This document shows, one piece after another, positions 41,719-50,374 of a stretch of DNA of 64,000 bases (its first letter is position 1; each line of letters starts with the position of its first letter). This stretch comes from JAVWIF01 sp036639635. Its GTDB lineage: Bacteria; Bacillota_I; Bacilli_A; Erysipelotrichales; Erysipelotrichaceae. The notes under the pieces are model-generated. The model did no database searches and was not told the DNA's origin. It saw only the letters and a list, made by a program, of their open reading frames with translations. The position numbers and the translations under genes were made by a program. The DNA is taken from contig JAVWIF010000002.1 in the NCBI GenBank assembly GCA_036639635.1, positions 32,960 to 96,959 of the forward strand. Direction: 5' to 3'.

Positions 41719-42276
41719 ATGAGTTTTAATTATGATAACGTTATTCAAGATAACAATCCACTAGTTCGCGAAAAAAGTAAACCAGTAAGCCTTCCTTTAA
41801 ATGATGAAGATACCCATATTTTACAAGATATGTTAACGTATGTTCAAGACTCACAAGACGAAGAATTAGCAGAGGCAAACAATTTAAGACCTGCAGTTGG
41901 TATTGCAGCCATTCAATTAGGCATTCCTAAAAAACTAATTGCCGTTGTTGTCCCTGATGAAAACGACATTCCAGTTTCTTATGCTTTAGCAAATCCTCGT
42001 ATTATTAGTGAATCGCTACAAAAAGCTTATTTAAAAAATGGAGAAGGTTGTTTATCGGTTGAGAAAGTTCATCAAGGTCTTGTTCACAGACATGCAAGAG
42101 TGAGTGTAAAAGGCTTTGATATGATTCGTAACAAAGAGATAACAATTAAAGCAAAAGGTTATTTAGCCATTGTTTTACAACATGAAATCGATCATTTTTC
42201 TGGGACTTTATTCTATGATTATATCAATCAAGAAGACCCTTGGTATGGTGAACGTGATGCAATTATCATTGACTAA
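41719..42276 (+). CDS. def: Peptide deformylase (type 2)
   Basis: A 185-residue metalloenzyme that removes the formyl group from nascent proteins. The three motifs are VGIAAIQLG, EGCLSV (metal Cys) and QHEIDHFSG (two metal His and catalytic Glu). Motif 1 normally reads GxGLAAxQ; here its first Gly is Ala. The length and insertions fit the Gram-positive type 2 form. The ATG at 41719 follows AAAGGAG by seven bases; the earlier in-frame TTG and ATG do not fit. Confidence 0.95.
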   Translation: MSFNYDNVIQDNNPLVREKSKPVSLPLNDEDTHILQDMLTYVQDSQDEELAEANNLRPAVGIAAIQLGIPKKLIAVVVPDENDIPVSYALANPRIISESLQKAYLKNGEGCLSVEKVHQGLVHRHARVSVKGFDMIRNKEITIKAKGYLAIVLQHEIDHFSGTLFYDYINQEDPWYGERDAIIID

Positions 42277-42303
42277 GACAAGATCACTTGTCTTTTCTTT
42301 TGA
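42275..42303 (+). terminator. Terminator of def
   Basis: AAGACAAG / CTTGTCTT with an ATCA loop and a T-rich tail, starting at the stop codon. Confidence 0.85.
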
Positions 42304-42370
42304 GCAATTCAAAAATAATAACGCTTACAAATAAAATAAATTGCAAATCACGTTTATTTTATACAAATTA

Positions 42371-42379
42371 TGATATAAT
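42371..42379 (+). promoter_or_regulatory. Extended -10 promoter of the RNase J gene
   Basis: TGATATAAT about 50 bp upstream of the start. No good -35 is visible. Confidence 0.5.
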
Positions 42380-42429
42380 AGACAAAGATATGAGGTGCAT
42401 ATCCAACTACCAAAACGAAAGGAGTTATT

Positions 42430-44247
42430 ATGAACAACCAAACAAACAATAACCATGCACCGAGAACGCATCAGGACTTACCGAAAAACAGTTATAATAA
42501 GATGAATGCTGAACAAAACGATACTCTTATTTATGCTTTAGGAGGATTGGGCGAAGTCGGAAAAAATATGTACTGCTTTGAACACGAGAATGAGATTTTA
42601 ATTATCGATTCTGGCGTTCGCTTTCCTGAGGACAATTTACTCGGTGTCGATTACGTTATCCCTGATTATAATTATTTAGTTAAGAATAATCGCAAACGTA
42701 AAATATTAGTCATCACCCATGGTCATGAAGACCATATCGGAGGAATCCCTTTCTTACTTAGAAGCGTTGATATTGAAGCTATCTACGCACCCGCTTTTGC
42801 GATTGCCTTAATTAACAAGAAATTAGAAGAACGCAAAATGCTAAGAGGTGTTAAAATCATTGAAATAAATGATCGTAGTTCTTTAAAAATGAAACACTTT
42901 ACTTGTGGTTTCTTTAATACCACGCACTCCATTCCCGATTCTTTAGGTATTTTAATTAATACCCCAAATGGACGCATCGTTCATACTGGAGACTTTAAAT
43001 TTGATTTAACACCAGTTGGAGCAAATGCCGACTATCAAGTTATGGCTTATATGGGACAAATTGGTGTGGATTTATTATTGAGTGACTCTACCAATTCCGG
43101 AATTGAAGACTTTTCAATTTCAGAAAAAAAGGTAGCTGCTGAAATACTTGATACAATGAAAAAAACAAGCGGACGTTTAATCGTTGCTACATTTGCTAGT
43201 AATGTATATCGTGTAGCCCAAATATTAGAGGCTGCTGTAGCTTGTAATCGTAAAGTTATTATCTTTGGAAGAAGCATGGAAAACGTCGTTACCATTGGAC
43301 GTAAAATGGGAAAAATAAATATAGGTGAACAACACTTTTTAAGTATTGATCAATTATCCCACGTTCCTGCAAATAAAACATGTATTGTTTGTACTGGAAG
43401 CCAAGGAGAACCATTGGCTGCGCTTTCAAGAATTGCCAATGGAACACATCGTTATATTAAATTAATACCAGGAGACACAGTTGTTTTCTCTTCTAGCCCA
43501 ATTCCTGGAAATGGAGCAAGTGTTAACCAAGTTGTGAATCGCTTATTTAGAGCAGGTGCAAATGTCCTTACAAAATCTATCCTAAGTAATCTTCATACAA
43601 CAGGTCATGCTTCACAAGAAGAACAAAAGTTAATGTTACAACTAATTAAGCCAAAGTACTTCATGCCTATTCATGGTGAATATAAAATGTTGAAGCAACA
43701 TAAAGATACAGCTATTGAAACTGGTATGGATCCTGAAAACATCTTTACTTGTGCCAATGGAGATGCTTTAATTTTACGTGATCATAAAGTTTACGAAAGT
43801 GTTTGGCGTATTCAAGCGGATGATATTTATGTTGATGGAAACGATATCAGTGGTGTTTCAACTGCTGTCTTAAAAGATCGTACAATTCTTGCCGACAATG
43901 GACTAGTATCTGTAATTATTGCTATTGATTCAAAAGAAAACAAGGTCTTATGTAAACCGGTTATTGTATCACGTGGATTTGTCTTTATTAAAGATTCACA
44001 AGGTTTATTAAAAGAAGCAGAGATGGTTGTTTACAATGCCTTAAATGAAAAGATGCAACAACGTACTACATTTAATGATTTAAAAAATTGCGTACGAAGT
44101 TCACTTGAACCATTCTTATACAACAAGACGCATCGTAATCCAATCGTAATCCCAGTTATTATTAATTCAAAAGCAGCAATGCTAGCAATGAGTCAAGCGC
44201 GTGCTGCGCGTAATGCTCGTAATGATACCAGAAAAAAAGCTGCTTAA
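42430..44247 (+). CDS. rnjA: Ribonuclease J
   Basis: A 605-residue metallo-beta-lactamase/beta-CASP nuclease with 5' exonuclease and endonuclease activity in mRNA decay and rRNA maturation. Zinc motifs: ITHGHEDHIGG, HTGDFKFD and HTTGHASQEE; GGLGEVGKNMY is the family start block at about residue 37. A roughly 30-residue Asn/His-rich extension precedes it. The C-terminal domain ends in an Arg/Ala/Lys-rich tail. AAAGGAG precedes the ATG. J1 and J2 cannot be told apart here. Confidence 0.95.
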   Translation: MNNQTNNNHAPRTHQDLPKNSYNKMNAEQNDTLIYALGGLGEVGKNMYCFEHENEILIIDSGVRFPEDNLLGVDYVIPDYNYLVKNNRKRKILVITHGHEDHIGGIPFLLRSVDIEAIYAPAFAIALINKKLEERKMLRGVKIIEINDRSSLKMKHFTCGFFNTTHSIPDSLGILINTPNGRIVHTGDFKFDLTPVGANADYQVMAYMGQIGVDLLLSDSTNSGIEDFSISEKKVAAEILDTMKKTSGRLIVATFASNVYRVAQILEAAVACNRKVIIFGRSMENVVTIGRKMGKINIGEQHFLSIDQLSHVPANKTCIVCTGSQGEPLAALSRIANGTHRYIKLIPGDTVVFSSSPIPGNGASVNQVVNRLFRAGANVLTKSILSNLHTTGHASQEEQKLMLQLIKPKYFMPIHGEYKMLKQHKDTAIETGMDPENIFTCANGDALILRDHKVYESVWRIQADDIYVDGNDISGVSTAVLKDRTILADNGLVSVIIAIDSKENKVLCKPVIVSRGFVFIKDSQGLLKEAEMVVYNALNEKMQQRTTFNDLKNCVRSSLEPFLYNKTHRNPIVIPVIINSKAAMLAMSQARAARNARNDTRKKAA

Positions 44248-44258
44248 CAAAAAAACTT

Positions 44259-44294
44259 ACACAATACCATGAAACAAAATGGTATTGTGTTTTC
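44259..44294 (+). terminator. Terminator of the RNase J gene
   Basis: A perfect 12-bp stem ACACAATACCAT / ATGGTATTGTGT followed by T-rich DNA. Confidence 0.9.
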
Positions 44295-44370
44295 TTACTT
44301 TTTTTTTATAATTTATTAATTACTTTATGCATACTTTTATGGTAAAATTAAAAGGAACAGAGGTGAGCAC

Positions 44371-45237
44371 ATGGTAAAAAAATTATTAAAAATAGTATCT
44401 GTACTCATCTTACTAGCACTCATTGTAGCAAGTGTCTTCTTTTATTCAATTTATGTATCAGTAGATCGTGTAAATCTATCTTATCACACGATTACCAATA
44501 AAAAGATACCGAAAGATATGCAAGATTTAAAAATCGCTTTTATTAGTGATTTAAAATATAATAGCTATATGAATAAAGAACGTTTAACAAAGATGATCAA
44601 TGAGCTAAATAATGTAGGAAGTGATATTGTAATATTTGGTGGTGATATGTATGATGCTCCGGATACAAAAGCTCCAGATTCTCAAACCAAGGTTGATTTA
44701 ACGGCTATTTTAAAAAGCATTCAAGCACCTTTAGGTAAATTTGCTGTATTGGGTGATCAAGACTTAGTTAATGAAGAAACAAAAACACTCGTAAGCAATA
44801 TCTTATATGACGCTAACTTTGAAATCATTACCAATAATAGTGTTCGTATTCGTAACAAAACAAATGATAGCATTAGTTTATTAGGACTAGATTCCTTAGT
44901 AAATGGGAAAGTGGACGCTACTAGTACATTTGCGAAGATAAGTGACAAAGAGTTTAATATCTTAATCAGTCATTGTCCAGATATTGTAAAAGATAATGCC
45001 GTAAACACCAAATATTTAGATGTCATTATGGCCGGCCATTCTTTAGGTGGTCAACTATATCTTCCAGTTATTGGACCTTTGCATCCTATTAAGGGGGCAC
45101 AAACATATAATCACGGATCTTATACCATCAATGATGCAACACTATATGTTAGTAATGGGCTAGGTACCATCAATATGGATATGCGCCTTTTTGCTCCTCC
45201 ACAGATTTTAATCTTCCGACTAAATAGTACAACCTAA
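44371..45237 (+). CDS. Metallophosphoesterase-like membrane protein with degenerate active site
   Basis: A 288-residue protein with one N-terminal membrane anchor (about 7-29) and a calcineurin-like fold closest to YkuE-type enzymes. The five metal-site blocks can be followed but several ligands are gone: block I is ISDLKYN (DLH expected), II is GGDMYD (kept), III is GDQD (GNHD/E expected), IV is SHCPD (His kept), V is GHSLGGQ (GHTHGGQ expected). Two metal His, the catalytic His and the Asn ligand are replaced, so it is probably not a normal phosphoesterase. It may bind a ligand or metal only. It is transcribed alone, with GAGGTG upstream. Confidence 0.85.
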   Translation: MVKKLLKIVSVLILLALIVASVFFYSIYVSVDRVNLSYHTITNKKIPKDMQDLKIAFISDLKYNSYMNKERLTKMINELNNVGSDIVIFGGDMYDAPDTKAPDSQTKVDLTAILKSIQAPLGKFAVLGDQDLVNEETKTLVSNILYDANFEIITNNSVRIRNKTNDSISLLGLDSLVNGKVDATSTFAKISDKEFNILISHCPDIVKDNAVNTKYLDVIMAGHSLGGQLYLPVIGPLHPIKGAQTYNHGSYTINDATLYVSNGLGTINMDMRLFAPPQILIFRLNSTT

Positions 45238-45238
45238 T

Positions 45239-45273
45239 AAAAATGGAAATACAATGTGTATTTCCGTTTTTAT
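45239..45273. terminator. Bidirectional terminator between the phosphoesterase-like gene and pheT
   Basis: A perfect stem TGGAAATACA-type pairing with TGTATTTCC, flanked by A and T runs, between convergent genes. Confidence 0.85.
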
Positions 45274-45293
45274 TTATATTAGAAGTATTTTAG

Positions 45294-47696
45294 TTATCCT
45301 CTTAATTCCGCATTTACATCTTTCTTTAAAGTTTCTAAAACACGTTCATGAATTGCATTAATATCTTGGTCTTTTAAAGTCTTAGTAAAAGATTGGAACG
45401 TAATTGTTAAAGCGATTGACTTATAACCTTCTTCTATATGTTCTCCCATATATACATCAAACACTTCTACATTTTGAATGATATTTTCTTTTTCAAGTTT
45501 ACCGTTCTTTTTAATACTCTTTAGTATGTCTCCAACTTTAATATCTTCACTTACAACAAAGGCTAAATCTCTCGTAATTGAAGGATACTTGGATACCTCA
45601 TTATATTTTACCTTACTTGCTTTATTGTTCAATAATACTTCTAAATTAATTTCTAAAGCATACGTATCTTGAATATCATAGCGTTGTGCCATTTTTGGAT
45701 GAATCTGTCCTAAAATCCCTAACAATTCTTTTCCTACAAATACTAGTGCACTTCTAAATGGATGAAAGTGTTCAATATCCATCGTATTTTCTTTAAATGT
45801 AATACGATTACCTTCAAAACCAATACTCTCTAATAAAGCTTCACACAAACCTTTCATTGTATAAAAATCACCATCTAAACTATATTTTTGCCAACGATTC
45901 TTTTGTAAAGCTCCACTTAACGCAACTGCTAAACGTTCTTCTACATGTCCTTTTCCATATACATTACTAATTTCAAACAAGGCAATATCTTTCATAGAAC
46001 GAGCTTGATTATAAGCTATGCAATCTAACAGACTAGGTAAGATAGAATCACGTACATATCTACGTTCTTCACTCATTGGAGAAGCTAATTCAACAATATG
46101 TTCTTGTGGCATAATAGAATCCGCTAATCGTTGTTTACTAATTAAAGAATAACTAAGCGCTTCATTGTATCCTAAAGAGCATAAAATAGAGCGATACTTT
46201 CTACGTAATACTTGCGCTTTATTGAGTTCTCCTACAGTTGCTGGTAGCGTTGGTAAACTACTAGGTAAGCGATCATAGCCAAGAATACGTATCACTTCTT
46301 CCGCAATATCAGCTTCAATTAACAAGTCACTACGATAACTTGGTATGGAAACTTGTATATCATTCCCTACTTTACTTGGTGCTAAATGTAAACAATCTAA
46401 TACGTTAATTACTTCATCTTCGCTAAAGTCTGTACCTAACAAGGTATTGATACGCCCAATGTTAACATGAAACGCGATTGGTGAATAGTTATTAGAACCA
46501 AATTGAACGCCTACTTCTATCTCTTTAGCATCCGCATAGGTAATCAATAATTCAATCGCACGATTCATTGCTTTATATATTGCTGTTGGTTCAATTCCCT
46601 TTTGGTAACGAATAGAAGCATCACTATTTAAATTTAAATTACGGGCACTATTACGAATAGATACATGATGAAAACTTGCAGCTTCAATAATGATACCACG
46701 TGTAGTTTCTTCAATCTTAGAATCATTTCCACCCATAATACCAGCAATACCAATTGGTTTGTTTTCACTTGTAATCATAATATCATCTTTTTGAATATGG
46801 TAAACTTCCCCATCTAAAGCATTATAATCACAAGTTAATTGATCTTTAACACAAATTTCTTGTGAAGGAAGTGCATCAATATCATAGAAATGTAAAGGTT
46901 GTCCTGTTTCTAACATAACAATATTACTAATATCAACAACATTATTAATTGATTTCATTCCAGCAGAATGTAATAATTCGCGCATCCATTTAGGCGTTGG
47001 CTTTAATGTAACCTGATTGATGACCTTTCCTAAAAAGATAGGACATTTATCTGTCTCTGAACGAACGATCAGTTTTGTTGGATTTCCTTCCATAAACAAA
47101 TCTTTTCCATAAGGAATTTTAACATCTTGATGTAAAATAGCACCTACTTCTAATGCCATAGACCAAGCCGCCATACAATCATTACGATTTGGTGTAAGTC
47201 CAATATCTAATAATTCATCATCAAGTCCTAAATAAGCAAGTGGATTCTCATTACCAATAGGTGCATCTGCATCTAATATTTCAATCCCGTTCTTACTTTC
47301 TTCACTTAATTGATGAGCATCTACACCTAGTTCTAATAAACTACAGATCATTCCATTAGATTCTACACCACGTATTACACCCGCTTTAATTTCACCACCT
47401 GGTAATAACGCACCAACACGAGCTACAATTACACGGATGCCTGCTCTTACATTAGGAGCTCCACAAACAATCTGCTCTACACAATCACCTACATTTACAT
47501 GACACACATGTAAATGATCAGAGTCGCTATGTTCACTACAATCTAATACTTCTCCAATTACTAAGTTTGTTCCACAAGATAATTTTTCAATACCTTCTAC
47601 TTCAAGACCAGCAGAAGTAATTTTATCAGCTAATTCTTCAATACTAAATGCAGATACATCCACATATTGTTGCAACCATTTTCTACTTATTATCAT
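45294..47696 (-). CDS. pheT: Phenylalanyl-tRNA synthetase beta subunit
   Basis: An 800-residue subunit of the (alpha-beta)2 enzyme charging tRNA-Phe. Domains in order: N-terminal MIISRKWLQQYVD, EMAP/tRNA-binding domain (about 40-150), B3/B4 editing domain (about 200-370), B5 domain (about 400-470), a class II-like core, and the C-terminal FDX-ACB anticodon-binding domain (about 705-797). It lies 12 bp after pheS, with AGGAGG as the ribosome-binding site. Confidence 0.97.
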   Translation of the reverse strand: MIISRKWLQQYVDVSAFSIEELADKITSAGLEVEGIEKLSCGTNLVIGEVLDCSEHSDSDHLHVCHVNVGDCVEQIVCGAPNVRAGIRVIVARVGALLPGGEIKAGVIRGVESNGMICSLLELGVDAHQLSEESKNGIEILDADAPIGNENPLAYLGLDDELLDIGLTPNRNDCMAAWSMALEVGAILHQDVKIPYGKDLFMEGNPTKLIVRSETDKCPIFLGKVINQVTLKPTPKWMRELLHSAGMKSINNVVDISNIVMLETGQPLHFYDIDALPSQEICVKDQLTCDYNALDGEVYHIQKDDIMITSENKPIGIAGIMGGNDSKIEETTRGIIIEAASFHHVSIRNSARNLNLNSDASIRYQKGIEPTAIYKAMNRAIELLITYADAKEIEVGVQFGSNNYSPIAFHVNIGRINTLLGTDFSEDEVINVLDCLHLAPSKVGNDIQVSIPSYRSDLLIEADIAEEVIRILGYDRLPSSLPTLPATVGELNKAQVLRRKYRSILCSLGYNEALSYSLISKQRLADSIMPQEHIVELASPMSEERRYVRDSILPSLLDCIAYNQARSMKDIALFEISNVYGKGHVEERLAVALSGALQKNRWQKYSLDGDFYTMKGLCEALLESIGFEGNRITFKENTMDIEHFHPFRSALVFVGKELLGILGQIHPKMAQRYDIQDTYALEINLEVLLNNKASKVKYNEVSKYPSITRDLAFVVSEDIKVGDILKSIKKNGKLEKENIIQNVEVFDVYMGEHIEEGYKSIALTITFQSFTKTLKDQDINAIHERVLETLKKDVNAELRG

Positions 47697-47708
47697 CTGT
47701 TTGTCCTC

Positions 47709-48749
47709 CTATTCAAAGCGATTGAATGTCTTTAAGAAACGAATGTCATTTGTATAAAAATTACGAATATCTTGAATTCCATATTTTAACATAGCCACAC
47801 GTTCTACTCCAACACCAAAGGCAAAACCACTGCACTTCGTACTATCATAACCAGCCATTTCTAATACATTAGGGTGAACCATACCAGCACCTAATATCTC
47901 AATCCAACCAGTTCCTTTACAAACAGAACATCCCTTACCACCACAAACATGACAACTCACATCAACTTCCACACTAGGTTCGGTAAATTGAAAGAAACTA
48001 GGACGAAAACGAATCACTCTACTTTCTCCAAACATTCGTTTTGCAAGAAATAGCAGTGTTCCTTTTAAATCTGACATTGTCACACCTTCGCCTACTACCA
48101 ATCCCTCACATTGGATGAATTGATGTGAATGCGTAGCATCATCATCATCTCTACGATACACTTTACCAGGACAAATAACTTTCACAGGTAAAACCTTTTC
48201 CTTAGCAAACTTTTCTAACTGACGTGTCTGTATCGCTGTCGTATGCGTTCTTAATAATTCTTCCGCATTGATATAAAATGTATCTTGCATATCACGAGCA
48301 GGGTGATCCTTAGGAATATTTGCACGCTCAAAGTTATATAAGTCAAATTCTACTTCAGGACCTTCTGCAACACTATAACCCAAACCAATAAATAAGTCTT
48401 CAAGTTCTTGTTGTACCAACATTAAAGGATGAATATTTCCTAGATTAGGCTTTTGACCATCCAGTGTAATATCTATTTTTTCTTTGGCAATCTTTTCATC
48501 CATTTCTTTTTCATCTAAAGCAATTTTACGTTTATCAATAGCCTCTCCTAATAAACTCTTAACCTCGTTTACCTGTTGTCCAAATGCAGGACGCTCTTCA
48601 GGTGTTAACTCTTTCATTGCTTTCATAACTTCTTGAATAGGACCTTTTTTACCAAGATATAAAACCCGTAATTGTTGAAGTTGTGTAGCATCTTGACAAG
48701 CTTCAATACTCATTAATCCTTCTTCTTTAATACTGTCTAATCGTTCCAT
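47709..48749 (-). CDS. pheS: Phenylalanyl-tRNA synthetase alpha subunit
   Basis: A 346-residue catalytic subunit. An N-terminal coiled coil (1-90) precedes the class II catalytic core: HPLMLVQQELEDLF (motif 1 region), VYRRDDDDATHSHQF (motif 2) and GFAFGVGVERVAMLKYGI (motif 3). The glycine/cysteine loop CHVCGGKGCSVCKGTGW is typical of bacterial PheS. It is controlled by the T-box leader just upstream. Confidence 0.97.
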   Translation of the reverse strand: MERLDSIKEEGLMSIEACQDATQLQQLRVLYLGKKGPIQEVMKAMKELTPEERPAFGQQVNEVKSLLGEAIDKRKIALDEKEMDEKIAKEKIDITLDGQKPNLGNIHPLMLVQQELEDLFIGLGYSVAEGPEVEFDLYNFERANIPKDHPARDMQDTFYINAEELLRTHTTAIQTRQLEKFAKEKVLPVKVICPGKVYRRDDDDATHSHQFIQCEGLVVGEGVTMSDLKGTLLFLAKRMFGESRVIRFRPSFFQFTEPSVEVDVSCHVCGGKGCSVCKGTGWIEILGAGMVHPNVLEMAGYDSTKCSGFAFGVGVERVAMLKYGIQDIRNFYTNDIRFLKTFNRFE

Positions 48750-48779
48750 TTTCTATACTTCCTTTCTACTTTTCTTATA

Positions 48780-49001
48780 CAAAAAAGTCACAAGACAACA
48801 CAGGAACCCTAGCGGGCGGTACCATCCTGTTTCATCTTGCGACACACTTACTTTCATTCATGAAATAACCGCCATGGACACGGGAGATGATTAATCTCGC
48901 TCAAAGGTGAATTCATAAAGTCTTATCTAAGGTAACTTTCAGTTATTGTTACCTCTCCCTAGAACATAAGTTTCTTTATTACTACTTCTTCTCAACGCAT
49001 T
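48780..49001 (-). promoter_or_regulatory. Phenylalanine T-box riboswitch leader
   Basis: A leader of about 220 nt in front of pheS. It has a Stem I region with AGGGAGAGGTAAC, a specifier loop with TTC (Phe codon) at 48911-48909 within TGAATTCACC, and the T-box AGGATGGTACCGCC near 48828-48815. A terminator follows, with GTCGCAAGA / TCTTGTGAC stem ends and seven Ts before pheS. Uncharged tRNA-Phe should favour the antiterminator and allow pheST expression. Confidence 0.93.
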
Positions 49002-49007
49002 AGCCTT

Positions 49008-49036
49008 ATTATACAAAACTTCTCTACTATTTACAA
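49008..49036 (-). promoter_or_regulatory. Promoter of pheS-pheT
   Basis: On the minus strand -35 TTGTAA (49036-49031), 17 bp spacer, -10 TATAAT (49013-49008). The start would fall near 49001, at the head of the T-box leader. Confidence 0.75.
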
Positions 49037-49054
49037 GAGCATTTGTTCAATAAA

Positions 49055-50353
49055 TTAATCTTCATAATAGCGCTGAATTGCTACATCTAATAAAGAGCTA
49101 ACATCACTTCCATCTTGTGGATATTGTACACTAGAGATACGAGCGCTCAAGAATTCTTTTTCTTCATCTTTTACAAGCTTCCAAATAAGTTCAATTGCTA
49201 AACCTTTTTTAATGTTTGATAACTCATTCTCACTCATTTCCTCTTTCATTAGAATCGCCCAATACGCTTCTCCTACTCTTCCAATTATTTCAGCATTCTT
49301 CACATAAGAATTTAAACATTCAATGATATGTGCATTTAGCTCTATTCTTTGCTCCTTTGATGCTTTCTGATAAATATCACTATAATTATCCATTCCAACA
49401 TAAATCATAACAAACGACGATACATTACTATCTATCAGTTTACTTACTTCTACATCAAAACCTTTATTATTCAATAACTGCGTTGTCTGATCAAATAATG
49501 CAGTCTTTTTTATCTTTTGTTTTAATTCATAATTTCTCCATAACAACGCAACTAATAGCCCACATAACAAACTAATACAAATAGTGGCAAACACCATAAA
49601 TAATATTGTACTCATATTAACCCAACCATCTACTGGTACTACACTTAGTGTCCACACTGAAGGCATTTCAAACTTTACTTCAACAGCTTTTGAAAAATTA
49701 ATATTCTTGTTAGACACATCAATAATTTGTTTACTTCCATCTATTGGATTTACTCTCCAAAGTTCATATTGATAATCATTTTTTGATAAGTTTTTCAAAT
49801 TTAAATCTTCCATTACCGTTTTACTATCTAAGCCAACATTAATAAGTCCCCAATATACCGAATTTCCATTATCATCAATTTTATAAATTGGTTTGATTAC
49901 TAAAAACACATCTTTCCCATTTACAACTGTCGGTCCTTCAACCACGGTTTTCTTTATTAATGAAGAAAGTGTATTTGCATAATCAAAGCTGCTTATATCC
50001 TCGCCAATTCGATTGTTTTCATACATATCTGTAGGATATATTTTCTTTAAAGCACCATCTTCAAAAAATTCAATAAATACAACTTCTTCATTCTTTTCAA
50101 ATCTTTTAGCTATTGCATCAAAGTCATCCACTCGATCATTTACATTCATTGCACTTTCTATTTCATAGGTATAATTATACTTTTGTTCAAATGTTAACTT
50201 TGTAATATCTTTTAAGGAAGTAACAACCGCTTCTGCTTGTTGCTTTGCATCCTTACTTTGTATTTGTATTGCTAAATAACATACAGTTAATAAAACAATT
50301 AAAAAAGCTAGCACAATGAAAATACTACGTTTTATATACGCTTTAATTTTCAT
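49055..50353 (-). CDS. CHASE-like sensor with degenerate GGDEF domain
   Basis: A 432-residue membrane protein. Two transmembrane helices (about 10-30 and 240-265) enclose an extracytoplasmic CHASE-like sensor (YTYEIESAMN, then FEKNEEVVFIEFFEDG). The cytoplasmic C-terminus follows GGDEF spacing (DQTTQLLNNKGFD for the DxLTxLxNR block), but the signature is GRVGEAYW where GGDEF is expected. It is unlikely to make c-di-GMP. The start is ambiguous: ATG at 50353, or GTG at 50359. It lies 15-20 bp after an apparently active diguanylate cyclase, which suggests a partner or inhibitor role. Confidence 0.85.
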   Translation of the reverse strand: MKIKAYIKRSIFIVLAFLIVLLTVCYLAIQIQSKDAKQQAEAVVTSLKDITKLTFEQKYNYTYEIESAMNVNDRVDDFDAIAKRFEKNEEVVFIEFFEDGALKKIYPTDMYENNRIGEDISSFDYANTLSSLIKKTVVEGPTVVNGKDVFLVIKPIYKIDDNGNSVYWGLINVGLDSKTVMEDLNLKNLSKNDYQYELWRVNPIDGSKQIIDVSNKNINFSKAVEVKFEMPSVWTLSVVPVDGWVNMSTILFMVFATICISLLCGLLVALLWRNYELKQKIKKTALFDQTTQLLNNKGFDVEVSKLIDSNVSSFVMIYVGMDNYSDIYQKASKEQRIELNAHIIECLNSYVKNAEIIGRVGEAYWAILMKEEMSENELSNIKKGLAIELIWKLVKDEEKEFLSARISSVQYPQDGSDVSSLLDVAIQRYYED

Positions 50354-50374
50354 TTCCACCAGCTCACTTTCTAT

